This document shows, in pieces, positions 45,776-53,117 of a stretch of 64,000 nt of DNA. The notes beneath the pieces are model-generated. The model worked only from the letters and a program-made list of their open reading frames with translations. It ran no database searches and was not told where the DNA came from. The position numbers and the translations under genes are program-made. The DNA is from Streptomyces purpureus (lineage in GTDB: Bacteria > Actinomycetota > Actinomycetes > Streptomycetales > Streptomycetaceae): NCBI RefSeq assembly GCF_014648195.1, contig NZ_BMQQ01000004.1, positions 251,313-315,312 of the forward strand. Direction: 5' to 3'. How positions within the stretch are numbered: position 1 is the stretch's first letter; the number at the start of each line of letters is the position of its first letter.

Positions 45776-45981
45776 TCAGGCGGGCCTTGCGGTGGCCGGG
45801 TCGGCGTGCCACTCGCGGCCCCGTGTTCGGACCAGAGAAAGGCGATGGGGCGCTTCCTGCGTCGGTTCGGCGGGTCGGACGGGTCTTCCCACTCGGGGTC
45901 GAGATCCCGCAGGATGCCGACACGACCCGCGCTGTCCTCCACCAGCTTTCCGACATCCCGTTTCGTGATCACTTCGGGCAC
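45776..45981 (-). pseudogene. Small conserved protein, probably frameshifted
   Basis: From GTG 45979-45981 the product reads PEVITKRDVGKLVEDSAGRV, GILRDLDPEWEDPSD and KRPIAFLWSEHG. The family, as I recall it, ends with a Gly-Arg-Glu-Trp segment; that ending (GREWHADPATARPA, stop 45776) is present one frame over. A run of four G, likely five originally, after GAACAC explains the shift. Without the fifth G the frame runs on to 45556. The start overlaps the upstream gene stop by 13 bases. Function unknown. Confidence 0.55.
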
Positions 45982-46160
45982 TCGTTCTCGCGGTGCCGGT
46001 ACACCACGGTGGGCGGGGCACCGATCCGCGCAACGATGTCCCGGTGCACCTGTTCAAGGCTGCCGATAGGCCCGTCGCAGTTCGAACACCTCTCACCCGT
46101 AGGCGCGTAAGTCAGGTACTCCGATTTCGCGCCCGCATTCGATCTGGTTTGGCTCGCCAT
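45969..46160 (-). CDS. Small Cys-containing protein of the element
   Basis: The 63-residue protein starts MASQTRSNAGAKSEYLTYAP and contains GERCSNCDGPIG and a last Cys in HRENECPK, with a His five residues before. Cys-x-x-Cys plus His/Cys could form a small zinc site. It is the first gene of the peptide-methyltransferase run, starting downstream of the direct repeat at 46231-46247. No function is known. Confidence 0.6.
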   Translation of the reverse strand: MASQTRSNAGAKSEYLTYAPTGERCSNCDGPIGSLEQVHRDIVARIGAPPTVVYRHRENECPK

Positions 46161-46230
46161 CGTCCGCCGTCCCCTCACGTGATCCGACGACGACCACGCT
46201 ACGGAGAGCGAAAGCCCAATCCTCAGTGCA

Positions 46231-46247
46231 TTGCACGAGGTTGCACG
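46231..46247. promoter_or_regulatory. Direct repeat operator, copy A: TTGCACG-N3-TTGCACG
   Basis: TTGCACG at 46231 and 46241, a 10-bp period, lies in the 91-base gap upstream of the small Cys gene. The same arrangement occurs at 47900-47916 before the other operon of the element. Confidence 0.6.
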
Positions 46248-46251
46248 CGAG

Positions 46252-47100
46252 TTACCCGAGGGCGTCCAAGGCTGATGTGATCAGCGCGCGGGCGGAGGCC
46301 CCGTACACCGCGAGCGCTGCAAGCTCCGCGAACGTGTCGGCGTAAAGCGCAATCTCGCTCGGCTGCGTGAGCGTGAGGTAGCCGGAGATCAATTCGACGT
46401 TGACCTGTGCCGTGTCGTAGATCCAGAACCCTTCAGCCGGCCAGCGCTCCCGGTCCGGCGCCATGGGGACGACTCCCAGACTGACATTGGGCAGTGAGGC
46501 AACGGAGATCAAGTGGCCGAGCTGACCGGACATGACGTCAGCGCCGCCGATTCCCGTCCGCAACACCGACTCCTCGACGAGGAACGCGAACCGCCGGTCA
46601 CCCTCGTACAGGACCCGCTGACGCTCCATGCGGGCGGCCACGGCTTCGGCCACGTCGTCCACCAGGCCGCGCCGTCGTTGGATGGCTTGTAGCGCTGCCG
46701 TCGTATAGGGCCGGGTCTGGATCATGCCGGGCACGAGCCACGATGAGTATGACCGGAAACGGCGGGTGCGCTGGTACAGCGGTAGGCGGGCTTCCTGCGC
46801 CTGCCTGAGCCCGGCCCGCTCCATCCGTCGCCAGCCGACCCACATGCCCTCGGCTGTCCGCAGCATGGCAATGAGGTCTTCGGTCTGGTCGTCGGCTCCG
46901 CAAGCCGTGCACCACGCCCGGATGTCGTCCGCTGACGGGGGCGTACGGCCGTTCATGATCCGGGAGGACTTGGACCGGCTCCACTCGCAGCGCTCGGCGA
47001 GTTCGGCCCCGGTCAGCCCGGCATCCCGGCAAAGCTCCCCGAGTCGATCCGCGAGAGCCTGCCGGGCTTGCTGGGCACTGGAAGATGCAGAGACAGCCAT
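46252..47100 (-). CDS. Scr1-type HTH regulator (XRE HTH + DUF5753)
   Basis: The 282-residue protein has an N-terminal XRE helix-turn-helix (LGELCRDAGLTGAELAERCE then WSRSKSSRIMNGRTPPSADD, residues 20-62). A DUF5753 domain follows with EARLPLYQRTRRFRSYSSWLVPGMIQT, YTTAALQAI, FAFLVEESVLRTGIGG, QLGHLISVASLPNVSLGVVPM and FWIYDTAQVNVELISG. These regulators abound in Streptomyces, often beside DUF397, DUF6879 or RiPP genes. It starts 10 bases after the DUF6879 gene and probably binds the TTGCACG repeats; that is inference. Confidence 0.88.
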   Translation of the reverse strand: MAVSASSSAQQARQALADRLGELCRDAGLTGAELAERCEWSRSKSSRIMNGRTPPSADDIRAWCTACGADDQTEDLIAMLRTAEGMWVGWRRMERAGLRQAQEARLPLYQRTRRFRSYSSWLVPGMIQTRPYTTAALQAIQRRRGLVDDVAEAVAARMERQRVLYEGDRRFAFLVEESVLRTGIGGADVMSGQLGHLISVASLPNVSLGVVPMAPDRERWPAEGFWIYDTAQVNVELISGYLTLTQPSEIALYADTFAELAALAVYGASARALITSALDALG

Positions 47101-47110
47101 GGGTACGTGA

Positions 47111-47641
47111 TCAGTCGGGCCGGTACTCCGCGTGGGGAACCGCGCGCTCCCACGCTGCCTCGTACGCACTGACGTACTGCGCGGCCAACGTCGCGTCGTG
47201 GACTACCTCCATGCGAGGCCCGGTCCACTGACCCTCGCCGCTGAAGTGGTGCAGGATCACGGTCTCCTCATCCATGACCCACCCGTCCAGGGCGGGGAGC
47301 AGGAGATCACGGGCCCGAGAACGCGGCAGCCAACGTACTTCCTCGCCCGCTGCGACGTTCGTGAAGGTGCCGTCGTACTCGTAGCGGACGTAATCGCTCA
47401 ACGGCTCCGAGACGACGCGCAGCCGGCGCATGACCACACCGCGGCGTGTCGTCTCGGCCACCACGTCCAGCCACGAGCGCCACCACGACTCCCGGTCGGC
47501 CGGGTCGTACCGGTGCCCCTCCTGCCAGCGGATGAACTCGGGGTCATCCCGCATGTAGCTGTCCCGCATCTCAAGGTGCATCGCCGAGCGCTGCGCCTTC
47601 GCGAGGCATTCACGTACCGCTGTTGCCACCGTTGTCCTCAC
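47111..47641 (-). CDS. DUF6879 family protein
   Basis: The 176-residue protein has the DUF6879 pattern: RSAMHLEMRDSYMRDDPEFIRWQ, WLDVVAETTRRGVVMRRLRVVSEPLSDYVRYEY, AGEEVRWLPRSRA and WVMDEETVILHHFSGEGQWTG. These proteins accompany Scr1-type regulators in actinomycetes; no activity is known. The GTG start 47639-47641 lies inside the preceding small gene (32-base overlap), so the genes are coupled. Confidence 0.82.
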   Translation of the reverse strand: MRTTVATAVRECLAKAQRSAMHLEMRDSYMRDDPEFIRWQEGHRYDPADRESWWRSWLDVVAETTRRGVVMRRLRVVSEPLSDYVRYEYDGTFTNVAAGEEVRWLPRSRARDLLLPALDGWVMDEETVILHHFSGEGQWTGPRMEVVHDATLAAQYVSAYEAAWERAVPHAEYRPD

Positions 47642-47876
47642 TGTCCGGGCGGGGGATGAACTGGAGCATGTTGGCAGGCAACCGGATCACGGTCTCGTGG
47701 TCCGGCACGTCCGTGGAGTGGCCCGGAACCGAGCCGACTTCCTGAGCCTGCCGGATCGTCTCGTCGTCCGCCTTCCACGACTGGATGATCAGGTCTCCGG
47801 TCTCCTCCTCTACCCAGATCGTGGGCGAGCCGTCATCGGGGGTGTTGGGCCAAATCCCCAGGAACCTTAGGGCCAT
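47610..47876 (-). CDS. Small protein upstream of DUF6879, unknown function
   Basis: The 88-residue product begins MALRFLGIWPNTPDDGSPT and continues IWVEEETGDLIIQSWKADDE, with HETVIRLPANMLQFIPRP near the end. It is a recurrent partner of DUF6879 and Scr1-type genes. ATG 47874-47876 follows CAGGAG by 7 bases. It is the first gene of the regulatory operon, behind the direct repeat at 47900. Confidence 0.7.
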   Translation of the reverse strand: MALRFLGIWPNTPDDGSPTIWVEEETGDLIIQSWKADDETIRQAQEVGSVPGHSTDVPDHETVIRLPANMLQFIPRPDSEDNGGNSGT

Positions 47877-47899
47877 TGGGCACTCCTGTACCGAGTCGG

Positions 47900-47916
47900 T
47901 TGCACGGATGTGCACG
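47900..47916. promoter_or_regulatory. Direct repeat operator, copy B: TTGCACG-N3-GTGCACG
   Basis: The heptamer copies start at 47900 and 47910 (10-bp period), 24 bases upstream of the first gene of the Scr1/DUF6879 operon. It matches copy A at 46231 in spacing and in 13 of 14 repeat bases. Confidence 0.6.
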
Positions 47917-47989
47917 AGCCTCACCCCTCCAGCGCATCGGCGCAAGAGCGCAGCGCGACGCACGCTGTGCTGCCGACTGAAAGCACGAA

Positions 47990-48033
47990 AGCCCCGCACC
48001 GGCCACCCTGGTACTGGCGACGCGCGCGGGGCT
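47990..48033. terminator. Candidate hairpin in the right part of the element
   Basis: AGCCCCGC and GCGGGGCT pair over 8 bp across a 28-base loop. It lies between the leftward HNH-like frame and the regulatory operon. Confidence 0.4.
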
Positions 48034-48157
48034 CTGCGATGAGGGAATTTCTCGGCTGAATCAGGTGACCGACCGTATTCGCTGGGCGCGGGATCCCCCA
48101 AGCTCACTGAGGCGATGGCAGCGGACTCGTTTGAAATCAATCTGCACTCTGAAGTAT

Positions 48158-48580
48158 TCACCGCCGCCAAAACGACCTAATCAGCCATGCGAGTTTTTTG
48201 CCTCCCTGCCGTTCTGGCGTGAGAGGGGTGGGGGGTACCCCCCTGGTCGAGCCGTGCCCTAGGACCGGATCGGCTTGACGTTCGCGGCAGCCCCCCCCGC
48301 CCGGTTGACGCTTAGCGGTCTCTCGGTTGTGGCAGCGAACGCACAGCGGGCGGAGATGCCTCGCCCCGTCCGGATCCGCCTCACCCCGTGCCACCAGCTC
48401 TCGCTGGCTCAAGGGGAAGTGGTCCGCGACGTCGCCGCAGAACCGCACAGCAGACACATGGTTCCGGTACAGGTACGCCCGGCGGACGCGCTGCCAACAA
48501 ATGTCGTACGCGGGTTCTATTCTAGGGACCGAGGGATTCCTTCCCGGGTTAAAGGAGGGGCGAAGGTTTCCAAGACACAC
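48158..48580 (-). CDS. HNH-nuclease-like protein, possibly decayed
   Basis: The frame encodes up to 140 residues. The middle resembles small phage HNH nucleases: CWQRVRRAYLYRN, CGDVADHFPLSQRELVARGEADPDG and LRPLCVRCHNRETAKRQPGG, with the HNH-type Asp-His and the Cys-x-x-Cys-His-Asn metal site. The first Cys-x-x-Cys appears reduced to one Cys (VRFCGD). The N-terminus is unclear (GTG 48580 is only a limit), and the C-terminal about 45 residues look out of family. It is probably the remnant of a phage-derived gene. Confidence 0.45.
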   Translation of the reverse strand: MCLGNLRPSFNPGRNPSVPRIEPAYDICWQRVRRAYLYRNHVSAVRFCGDVADHFPLSQRELVARGEADPDGARHLRPLCVRCHNRETAKRQPGGGGCRERQADPVLGHGSTRGVPPTPLTPERQGGKKLAWLIRSFWRR

Positions 48581-48601
48581 GTTTCCGCAGGTCAGGCGTG
48601 G

Positions 48602-48621
48602 TGTGGCTCCGTTGGTCCATG
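48602..48621. repeat. Right-end arm of the element (attP half-site)
   Basis: TGTGGCTCCGTTGGTCCATG, inverted partner of 44267-44286. The right GCCTGC core (48621-48626) follows, sharing its last G. Confidence 0.75.
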
Positions 48622-49292
48622 CCTGCCCGTGGTGCTACATCGGGAAGGCGCGCTTCGAGAAGGGGCTCGCGGCCTTCGCCCACCGTGAAAAGGTCGAGGT
48701 CGTGCACCGTTCCTTCGAGCTCGACCCGGGCCGGGCCAAGGGGGACACCGCGCCGGTGGTGGACATGCTGGCGCGGAAGTACGGGCGGAGCCTGGAGGAG
48801 GCGCGCGCGATGGAGGAGCGCGTCGCCGCCAACGCCCGCGCCGAGGGGCTCGGCTACCGCACCGAAGGCCGTGACCACGGCAACACCTTCGACATCCACC
48901 GGCTGCTCCACCTGGCCCGTGAGCGCGGCCGGCAGAACGAGCTCCTCGACCTCGCCTACCGGGCGAACTTCGCCGAGGAGCGCTCCGTCTTCGACGCCGA
49001 GGTGCTCGTGCGGCTCGCCGTCGAGGCGGGTCTGGAGGAGGCCGAGGTCCGTGCCGTCCTCGCCGACGAGGACGCCTACGCCGAGGCCGTACGCTCCGAC
49101 GAGCGCGAGGCGGCCGAGCTCGGCGCGAACGGTGTGCCGTTCTTCGTCCTGGACCGCCGCTACGGCGTCTCCGGCGGACAGCCCGCCGAGGTGTTCACCC
49201 GGGCGCTGGAGCAGGCATGGGAGGGACGTGTGCTCCAGCCCGTGGGCGGCGAGGCGGAGGTCTGCGACACGGACGGCAGCTGCGCCGTCTGA
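48603..49292 (+). pseudogene. DsbA/FrnE-family oxidoreductase, 3' part with a new N-terminus
   Basis: From CCG-TGG-TGC (48627) the frame encodes WCYIGKARFEKGLAAFAHRE, VEVVHRSFELDPGRAKGD, FDIHRLLHLARERGRQNELL, AYRANFAEERSVFDAEVLV and GVPFFVLDRRYGVSGGQPAEV, a complete FrnE-type thioredoxin-fold body lacking only the first strand. GTG 48603 inside the element is in frame and would give VAPLVHACPWCYIGK, keeping both active-site cysteines. A clear ribosome site is lacking, so expression is doubtful. The native 5' end is at 44233. Confidence 0.8.
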
Positions 49293-49395
49293 GCCCACCC
49301 CCCCGGCCCACCCCCGTTATCCATAAGCATTGCTTAGGGTGGACGTGTAAATCTCGGTAATTGACTTTGAGTTGAGGGGAATCCAGGCTGGACCC

Positions 49396-50451
49396 ATGGA
49401 GACCCTGGGTGGCGCCGAGTTCGCGCCGAAACTGACGTATCTGAACACCTCCAGCTGCGGTCTGCTGCCCCGCAGCGCCGTCGACGCCGTCAAGGCCCTC
49501 GCCGAGAGGCTCGCCGAGGGGAGCCCCGAGGGGGCGGGCAGTTTCGAGCTGGCGGAGCGGGCCCGCGCCGCCTTCGCCCGGCTCGCGGGCGTCGGCGCGG
49601 ACCGGGTGGCCCTCGGCAGCTCGGTCGCCGTCCACGTCGGGCTGATCGCCCAGTCGCTGCCGGCGGGCGCCGAAGTCCTCTTCCCCGAGGGCGAGTTCAG
49701 CTCCGTCATCACCCCCTTCGCGGTCCGCGGCGACCTCAAGCTGCGGTACGTGCCGCTGGAGTCGCTCGCCGAAGCGGTCGGCTCGCAGACCGCGCTCGTC
49801 GCCTTCTCGTCCGTGCAGTCCGCCGACGGGCGCGTCGCGGACATGCCGGCGGTCCGCGCCGCGGCCGCCGCGCACGGCGCCCGTACGCTCCTCGACGCCA
49901 CCCAGTCCGCGGGCTGGCTGCCGCTGGACGCCGGGGCGTACGACTACACCGTCACCGGTGCCTTCAAGTTCCTGGTCTCCCCGCGCGGCGCGTCCTTCCT
50001 CACCGTCACCGAGGAGGCCCAGGACTCGCTGGTGCCGGTGCACGCGGGGTGGATCGCGGGCGAGGACGTGTGGGGCAGTGTGTACGGCCCGGTCCCCGAG
50101 CTGGCCCGCTCGGCGCGGCGGTTCGACGAGCCCCCGGCCTACCTCTCGTACCACGGCGCCGAGCGCTCCCTCGCGGTGCTGCTCGACACCGGCATCGACA
50201 CGATCCACGCCCATGTGACCGCGCTGGCCACCCGTTTCCGGGCCGGACTCGACCGGCTCGGCCACCCGGCCGTCCCCTCCGACTCGGCGGTCGTGGGCGT
50301 GCCCGGCCTCGGCGACCGCCAGCCGGCCCTGCTGGAGGCCGGCGTGGTCACCTCCGCCCGCGCGGGCAATCTGCGGGCCTCATTCCACCTGTACAACTCG
50401 GCGACGGACGTCGACCGGGCGCTGAACGCGCTGGAATCGCTGGGCGGCTGA
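49396..50451 (+). CDS. Class V aminotransferase-fold PLP enzyme
   Basis: The 351-residue protein starts METLGGAEFAPKLTYLNTSS. It has the class V layout: FPEGEFSSVITPFAV, LLDATQSAGWLPLDAG with the PLP-contact Asp, and Lys in YTVTGAFKFLVSPRGASFL as the Schiff-base residue. It resembles cysteine-desulfurase-like or kynureninase-like proteins but lacks the SufS catalytic Cys loop; reaction unknown. TAAGC-ATT-GCTTA (49324-49336) about 60 bases upstream could be a regulator site. A terminator follows, then the convergent ect operon. Confidence 0.82.
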   Translation: METLGGAEFAPKLTYLNTSSCGLLPRSAVDAVKALAERLAEGSPEGAGSFELAERARAAFARLAGVGADRVALGSSVAVHVGLIAQSLPAGAEVLFPEGEFSSVITPFAVRGDLKLRYVPLESLAEAVGSQTALVAFSSVQSADGRVADMPAVRAAAAAHGARTLLDATQSAGWLPLDAGAYDYTVTGAFKFLVSPRGASFLTVTEEAQDSLVPVHAGWIAGEDVWGSVYGPVPELARSARRFDEPPAYLSYHGAERSLAVLLDTGIDTIHAHVTALATRFRAGLDRLGHPAVPSDSAVVGVPGLGDRQPALLEAGVVTSARAGNLRASFHLYNSATDVDRALNALESLGG

Positions 50452-50469
50452 GGAGCGACGGAAGGGCAG

Positions 50470-50496
50470 GGGGCCGGGGCACGCCGCCCCGGCCCC
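50470..50496. terminator. Bidirectional terminator between aminotransferase and ectD
   Basis: GGGGCCGGGGC (50470-50480) and GCCCCGGCCCC (50486-50496) pair perfectly with a 5-base loop between convergent genes. Confidence 0.88.
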
Positions 50497-50513
50497 TCAG
50501 CCTCCAGAAGAGC

Positions 50514-51407
50514 TCACCGCACCGGCGTGAAGTCCCGCGCCCCAATGAACTCCGGTCGCCGCACGGGCGCCGCGAACGGCTCCTGCGCCGCGTTCTCCAC
50601 GCTGTTGAAGACGATGAAGACGTTGCTGCGCGGGTACGGCGTGATGTTGTCGCCCGAGCCGTGCATGCAGTTGCAGTCGAACCAGGTCGCCGAACCCGCC
50701 CGGCCGGTGAACAGCTTGATCCCGTGCGCGTCCGCGAGCCGCGTCAGCGCCTCGTCGGACGGCGTCCCCGCGTCCTGCATCTGCAGCGACTTCTTGTAGT
50801 TGTCCTTGGGCGTCGCCCCAGCGCAGCCCAGGAACGTCCGGTGCGAACCCGGCATGATCATCAGGCCGCCGTTGGTGTCGTGGTTCTCGGTCAGCGCGAT
50901 CGACACCGACACGGTCCGCATCCGGGGCAGCCCGTCCTCCGCGTGCCAGGTCTCGAAGTCCGAGTGCCAGTAGAAGCCGGAGGCGCCGAAGCCGGGCTTC
51001 ACGTTGATCCGTGACTGGTGGACGTACACGTCCGAGCCGAGGATCTGCCGGGCCCGGCCCACCACCCGCTCGTCGCGCACCAGCCGGGCGAAGACCTGGC
51101 TGATCTTGTGCACCTCGAAGACGGACCGTACGGCCTGCGACGCCGGCTCCACGATCGAGCGGGCGTCGGCCCGCACCGCCGGGTCGGCCACCAGCCGGTC
51201 CAGCTCCGCCTTGTAGAGCGCGACCTCGTCGTCGGTGAGCAGACCGGGCTCGGCGAGGAAGCCGTCACGCTCGTACGACTCCAGGCCCGCGCCCGGACCC
51301 CACACCACCGGGTCCTGGCGGGGGGTGAGGGTCTCGACCGTGCCGCGCGTGGGATAGAGGTCCGTCGTGGCCGTGGCCGTCGTGGGATGGGGGTACAGAT
51401 CCGTCAT
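50514..51407 (-). CDS. ectD: Ectoine hydroxylase
   Basis: EctD converts ectoine to 5-hydroxyectoine with Fe(II), 2-oxoglutarate and O2. The 297-residue protein has the iron-binding motif in GFYWHSDFETWHAEDGLPRM (His-x-Asp) and the distal His in FDCNCMHGSGDNITPYPRSN, with QSRINVKPGFGASG before. This is the PhyH-family EctD signature. It starts three bases after the ectC stop and is the last gene of the operon, so the strain should make hydroxyectoine. Confidence 0.95.
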   Translation of the reverse strand: MTDLYPHPTTATATTDLYPTRGTVETLTPRQDPVVWGPGAGLESYERDGFLAEPGLLTDDEVALYKAELDRLVADPAVRADARSIVEPASQAVRSVFEVHKISQVFARLVRDERVVGRARQILGSDVYVHQSRINVKPGFGASGFYWHSDFETWHAEDGLPRMRTVSVSIALTENHDTNGGLMIMPGSHRTFLGCAGATPKDNYKKSLQMQDAGTPSDEALTRLADAHGIKLFTGRAGSATWFDCNCMHGSGDNITPYPRSNVFIVFNSVENAAQEPFAAPVRRPEFIGARDFTPVR

Positions 51408-51410
51408 GGT

Positions 51411-51809
51411 TCAGCCCTCCTCGGTCAGCAGGGGGTAGACGCCGTTCTCGTCGTGGTCCTCCCGTCCGGTCACGGGCGGGTTGAAGACGCAGACGCACCG
51501 GAAGTCGGTCTTGGGGCGCAGGGTGTGCCGCTCGTGGCCGTCGAGGAGATACATCGTGCCGGGCTCGATCCAGTGGACCTCACCGGTCTCGTCGTCGGTG
51601 AGCTCGGCCTCGCCCTCGACGCAGAGCACGGCCTCGATGTGGTTGGCGTACCACATGGACGTCTCCGTGCCCGCGTACAGCACGGTCTCGTGCAGGGAGA
51701 AGCCCACCCTCTCCTTGGCGAGCACGATGCGCTTGCTCTCCCATGTGCCGGACTTGGCCCGGACGTGCCGGTCGGTGTTCTCGATGTCCTTGAGCGATCG
51801 GACGATCAT
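51411..51809 (-). CDS. ectC: L-ectoine synthase
   Basis: EctC cyclises N-γ-acetyl-diaminobutyrate to ectoine. The 132-residue cupin-fold protein has [20 protein letters not shown] at the start, SFHETVL-like [30 protein letters not shown] and [19 protein letters not shown]. These are the usual EctC segments and length. It lies between ectB and ectD on the same strand. Confidence 0.96.
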   Translation of the reverse strand: MIVRSLKDIENTDRHVRAKSGTWESKRIVLAKERVGFSLHETVLYAGTETSMWYANHIEAVLCVEGEAELTDDETGEVHWIEPGTMYLLDGHERHTLRPKTDFRCVCVFNPPVTGREDHDENGVYPLLTEEG

Positions 51810-51842
51810 CGGTGGTGCAACTTCCCTTCGTACGTGCGGTGT

Positions 51843-53117
51843 TCAGGCGGTCTCGCGGACCGCGCGGTCCAGGGTGCGCAGACCTTCGTCCAGCTCCTCC
51901 GGCGTCACGGTCAGCGGCGGCAGGAGCTTGACGACCTGGCTCTCCGGGCCGGAGGTCTCGAGCAGCAGGCCCAGCTCGAAGGCGCGGGCGCAGACCGCCG
52001 AGGCGCGGGACCGGTCGGCGAACTCCAGGCCCCAGACCAGGCCGCGGCCGCGGAAGTGGGCGCCGTAGGCGGAGTTCTCCTCGCAGATCGCGAGCAGGGC
52101 CTGCTCGACCTGCTCGCCGCGGACGAGGGTCTGCTTCTCCATCTGCCCGTCGGCCCAGTAGGCGTCGAGGGCGGCGGTGGCGGTGACGAACGCCGGATTG
52201 TTGCCGCGGAAGGTGCCGTTGTGCTCGCCCGGCTCCCAGACGTCCAGCTCGGGCCGGAACAGGCAGAGCGACATCGGCAGCCCGTAGCCGCTGATGGACT
52301 TGGAGAGGGTGACGATGTCCGGGGTGATCCCGGCCTCTTCGAAGGAGAAGAAGCCGCCGGTGCGGCCGCAGCCCATCTGGATGTCGTCGACGATCAGCAG
52401 CATGTCGCGGCGGTGGCACAGGTCGGCGAGGGCCCGCAGCCACTCGGGACGGGCGACGTTGATACCGCCCTCGCCCTGCACGGTCTCCACGATCACCGCG
52501 GCGGGCTTGTTGAGCCCGGAGCCCTGGTCCTCCAGGAGCCGTTCGAACCAGAGGAAGTCCGGGACCTGGCCGTCGAGGTAGTGGTCGAACGGCATCGGCG
52601 TGCCGTGCACCAGCGGGATCCCGGCCCCGGCCCGCTTGAACGCGTTGCCGGTGACGGCGAGCGAGCCCAGCGACATGCCGTGGAAGGCGTTGGTGAAGGA
52701 GACGACCGACTCGCGGCCCTTCACCTTCCTGGCCAGCTTCAGCGCGGACTCCACGGCGTTGGTGCCGGTCGGGCCGGGGAACATCACCTTGTACGGCAGG
52801 TCGCGCGGCCGCAGCACCACCTCCTGGAAGGTCTCCAGGAAGGCGCGTTTGGCGGTGGTGGCCATGTCCAGGCCGTGGGTGATGCCGTCCCGCTCGATGT
52901 AGTCGAGCAGCGCCCGTTTCAGTACGGGATTGTTGTGGCCGTAGTTGAGCGATCCGGCGCCGGCGAAGAAGTCGAGGTAGGACCGGCCGTCCTCGTCGGT
53001 GAGCCGGGCGCCCTGCGCGGTGTCGAAGACGGCGGGCCAGCCGCGGCAGTAGCTGCGCACCTCCGACTCCAGGGTCTCGAAGACGCTCAGGTGGTCCAGG
53101 GGGGTGGTGACAGTCAC
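51843..53117 (-). CDS. ectB: L-2,4-diaminobutyrate aminotransferase
   Basis: EctB transfers an amino group from glutamate to aspartate semialdehyde, the first ectoine step. The 424-residue class III aminotransferase has FFAGAGSLNYGHNNPVLK, FPGPTGTNAVESALKLARK, VIVETVQGEGGINVA, LLIVDDIQMGCGRTGGFFSF and the PLP lysine in VTLSKSISGYGLPM. The start is GTG 53115-53117, overlapping the ectA stop as GTGA. Confidence 0.96.
   Translation of the reverse strand: MTVTTPLDHLSVFETLESEVRSYCRGWPAVFDTAQGARLTDEDGRSYLDFFAGAGSLNYGHNNPVLKRALLDYIERDGITHGLDMATTAKRAFLETFQEVVLRPRDLPYKVMFPGPTGTNAVESALKLARKVKGRESVVSFTNAFHGMSLGSLAVTGNAFKRAGAGIPLVHGTPMPFDHYLDGQVPDFLWFERLLEDQGSGLNKPAAVIVETVQGEGGINVARPEWLRALADLCHRRDMLLIVDDIQMGCGRTGGFFSFEEAGITPDIVTLSKSISGYGLPMSLCLFRPELDVWEPGEHNGTFRGNNPAFVTATAALDAYWADGQMEKQTLVRGEQVEQALLAICEENSAYGAHFRGRGLVWGLEFADRSRASAVCARAFELGLLLETSGPESQVVKLLPPLTVTPEELDEGLRTLDRAVRETA

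Larger units (their letters stand above)
44260..48626. mobile_element. 4.36-kb integrated element inserted in the dsbA/frnE-like gene, no integrase
   Basis: The shared hexamer GCCTGC flanks the element (44260-44265 and 48621-48626). Inside the ends, CGTGAACCAACGGAACCACA (44267-44286) and TGTGGCTCCGTTGGTCCATG (48602-48621) are inverted with 17 of 20 matches. Circularising the element joins them around CCTGCG into a 46-bp imperfect dyad, the size and form of a serine-integrase attP. Removing the element restores a continuous dsbA-type reading frame. The interior has more A/T than its surroundings. No recombinase gene is present, so it is a remnant or is mobilised in trans. Confidence 0.8.

Noticed and set aside
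48065..48262. Plus-strand frame of 65 residues in the right part of the element
   Set aside because: No ribosome site or recognisable domain; it overlaps the HNH-like frame.
44266..48620. Search for an integrase, excisionase or Rep gene inside the element
   Set aside because: None of the frames shows serine-recombinase (catalytic Ser N-terminal domain, recombinase, zinc ribbon) or tyrosine-recombinase (R...HxxR...Y) features.
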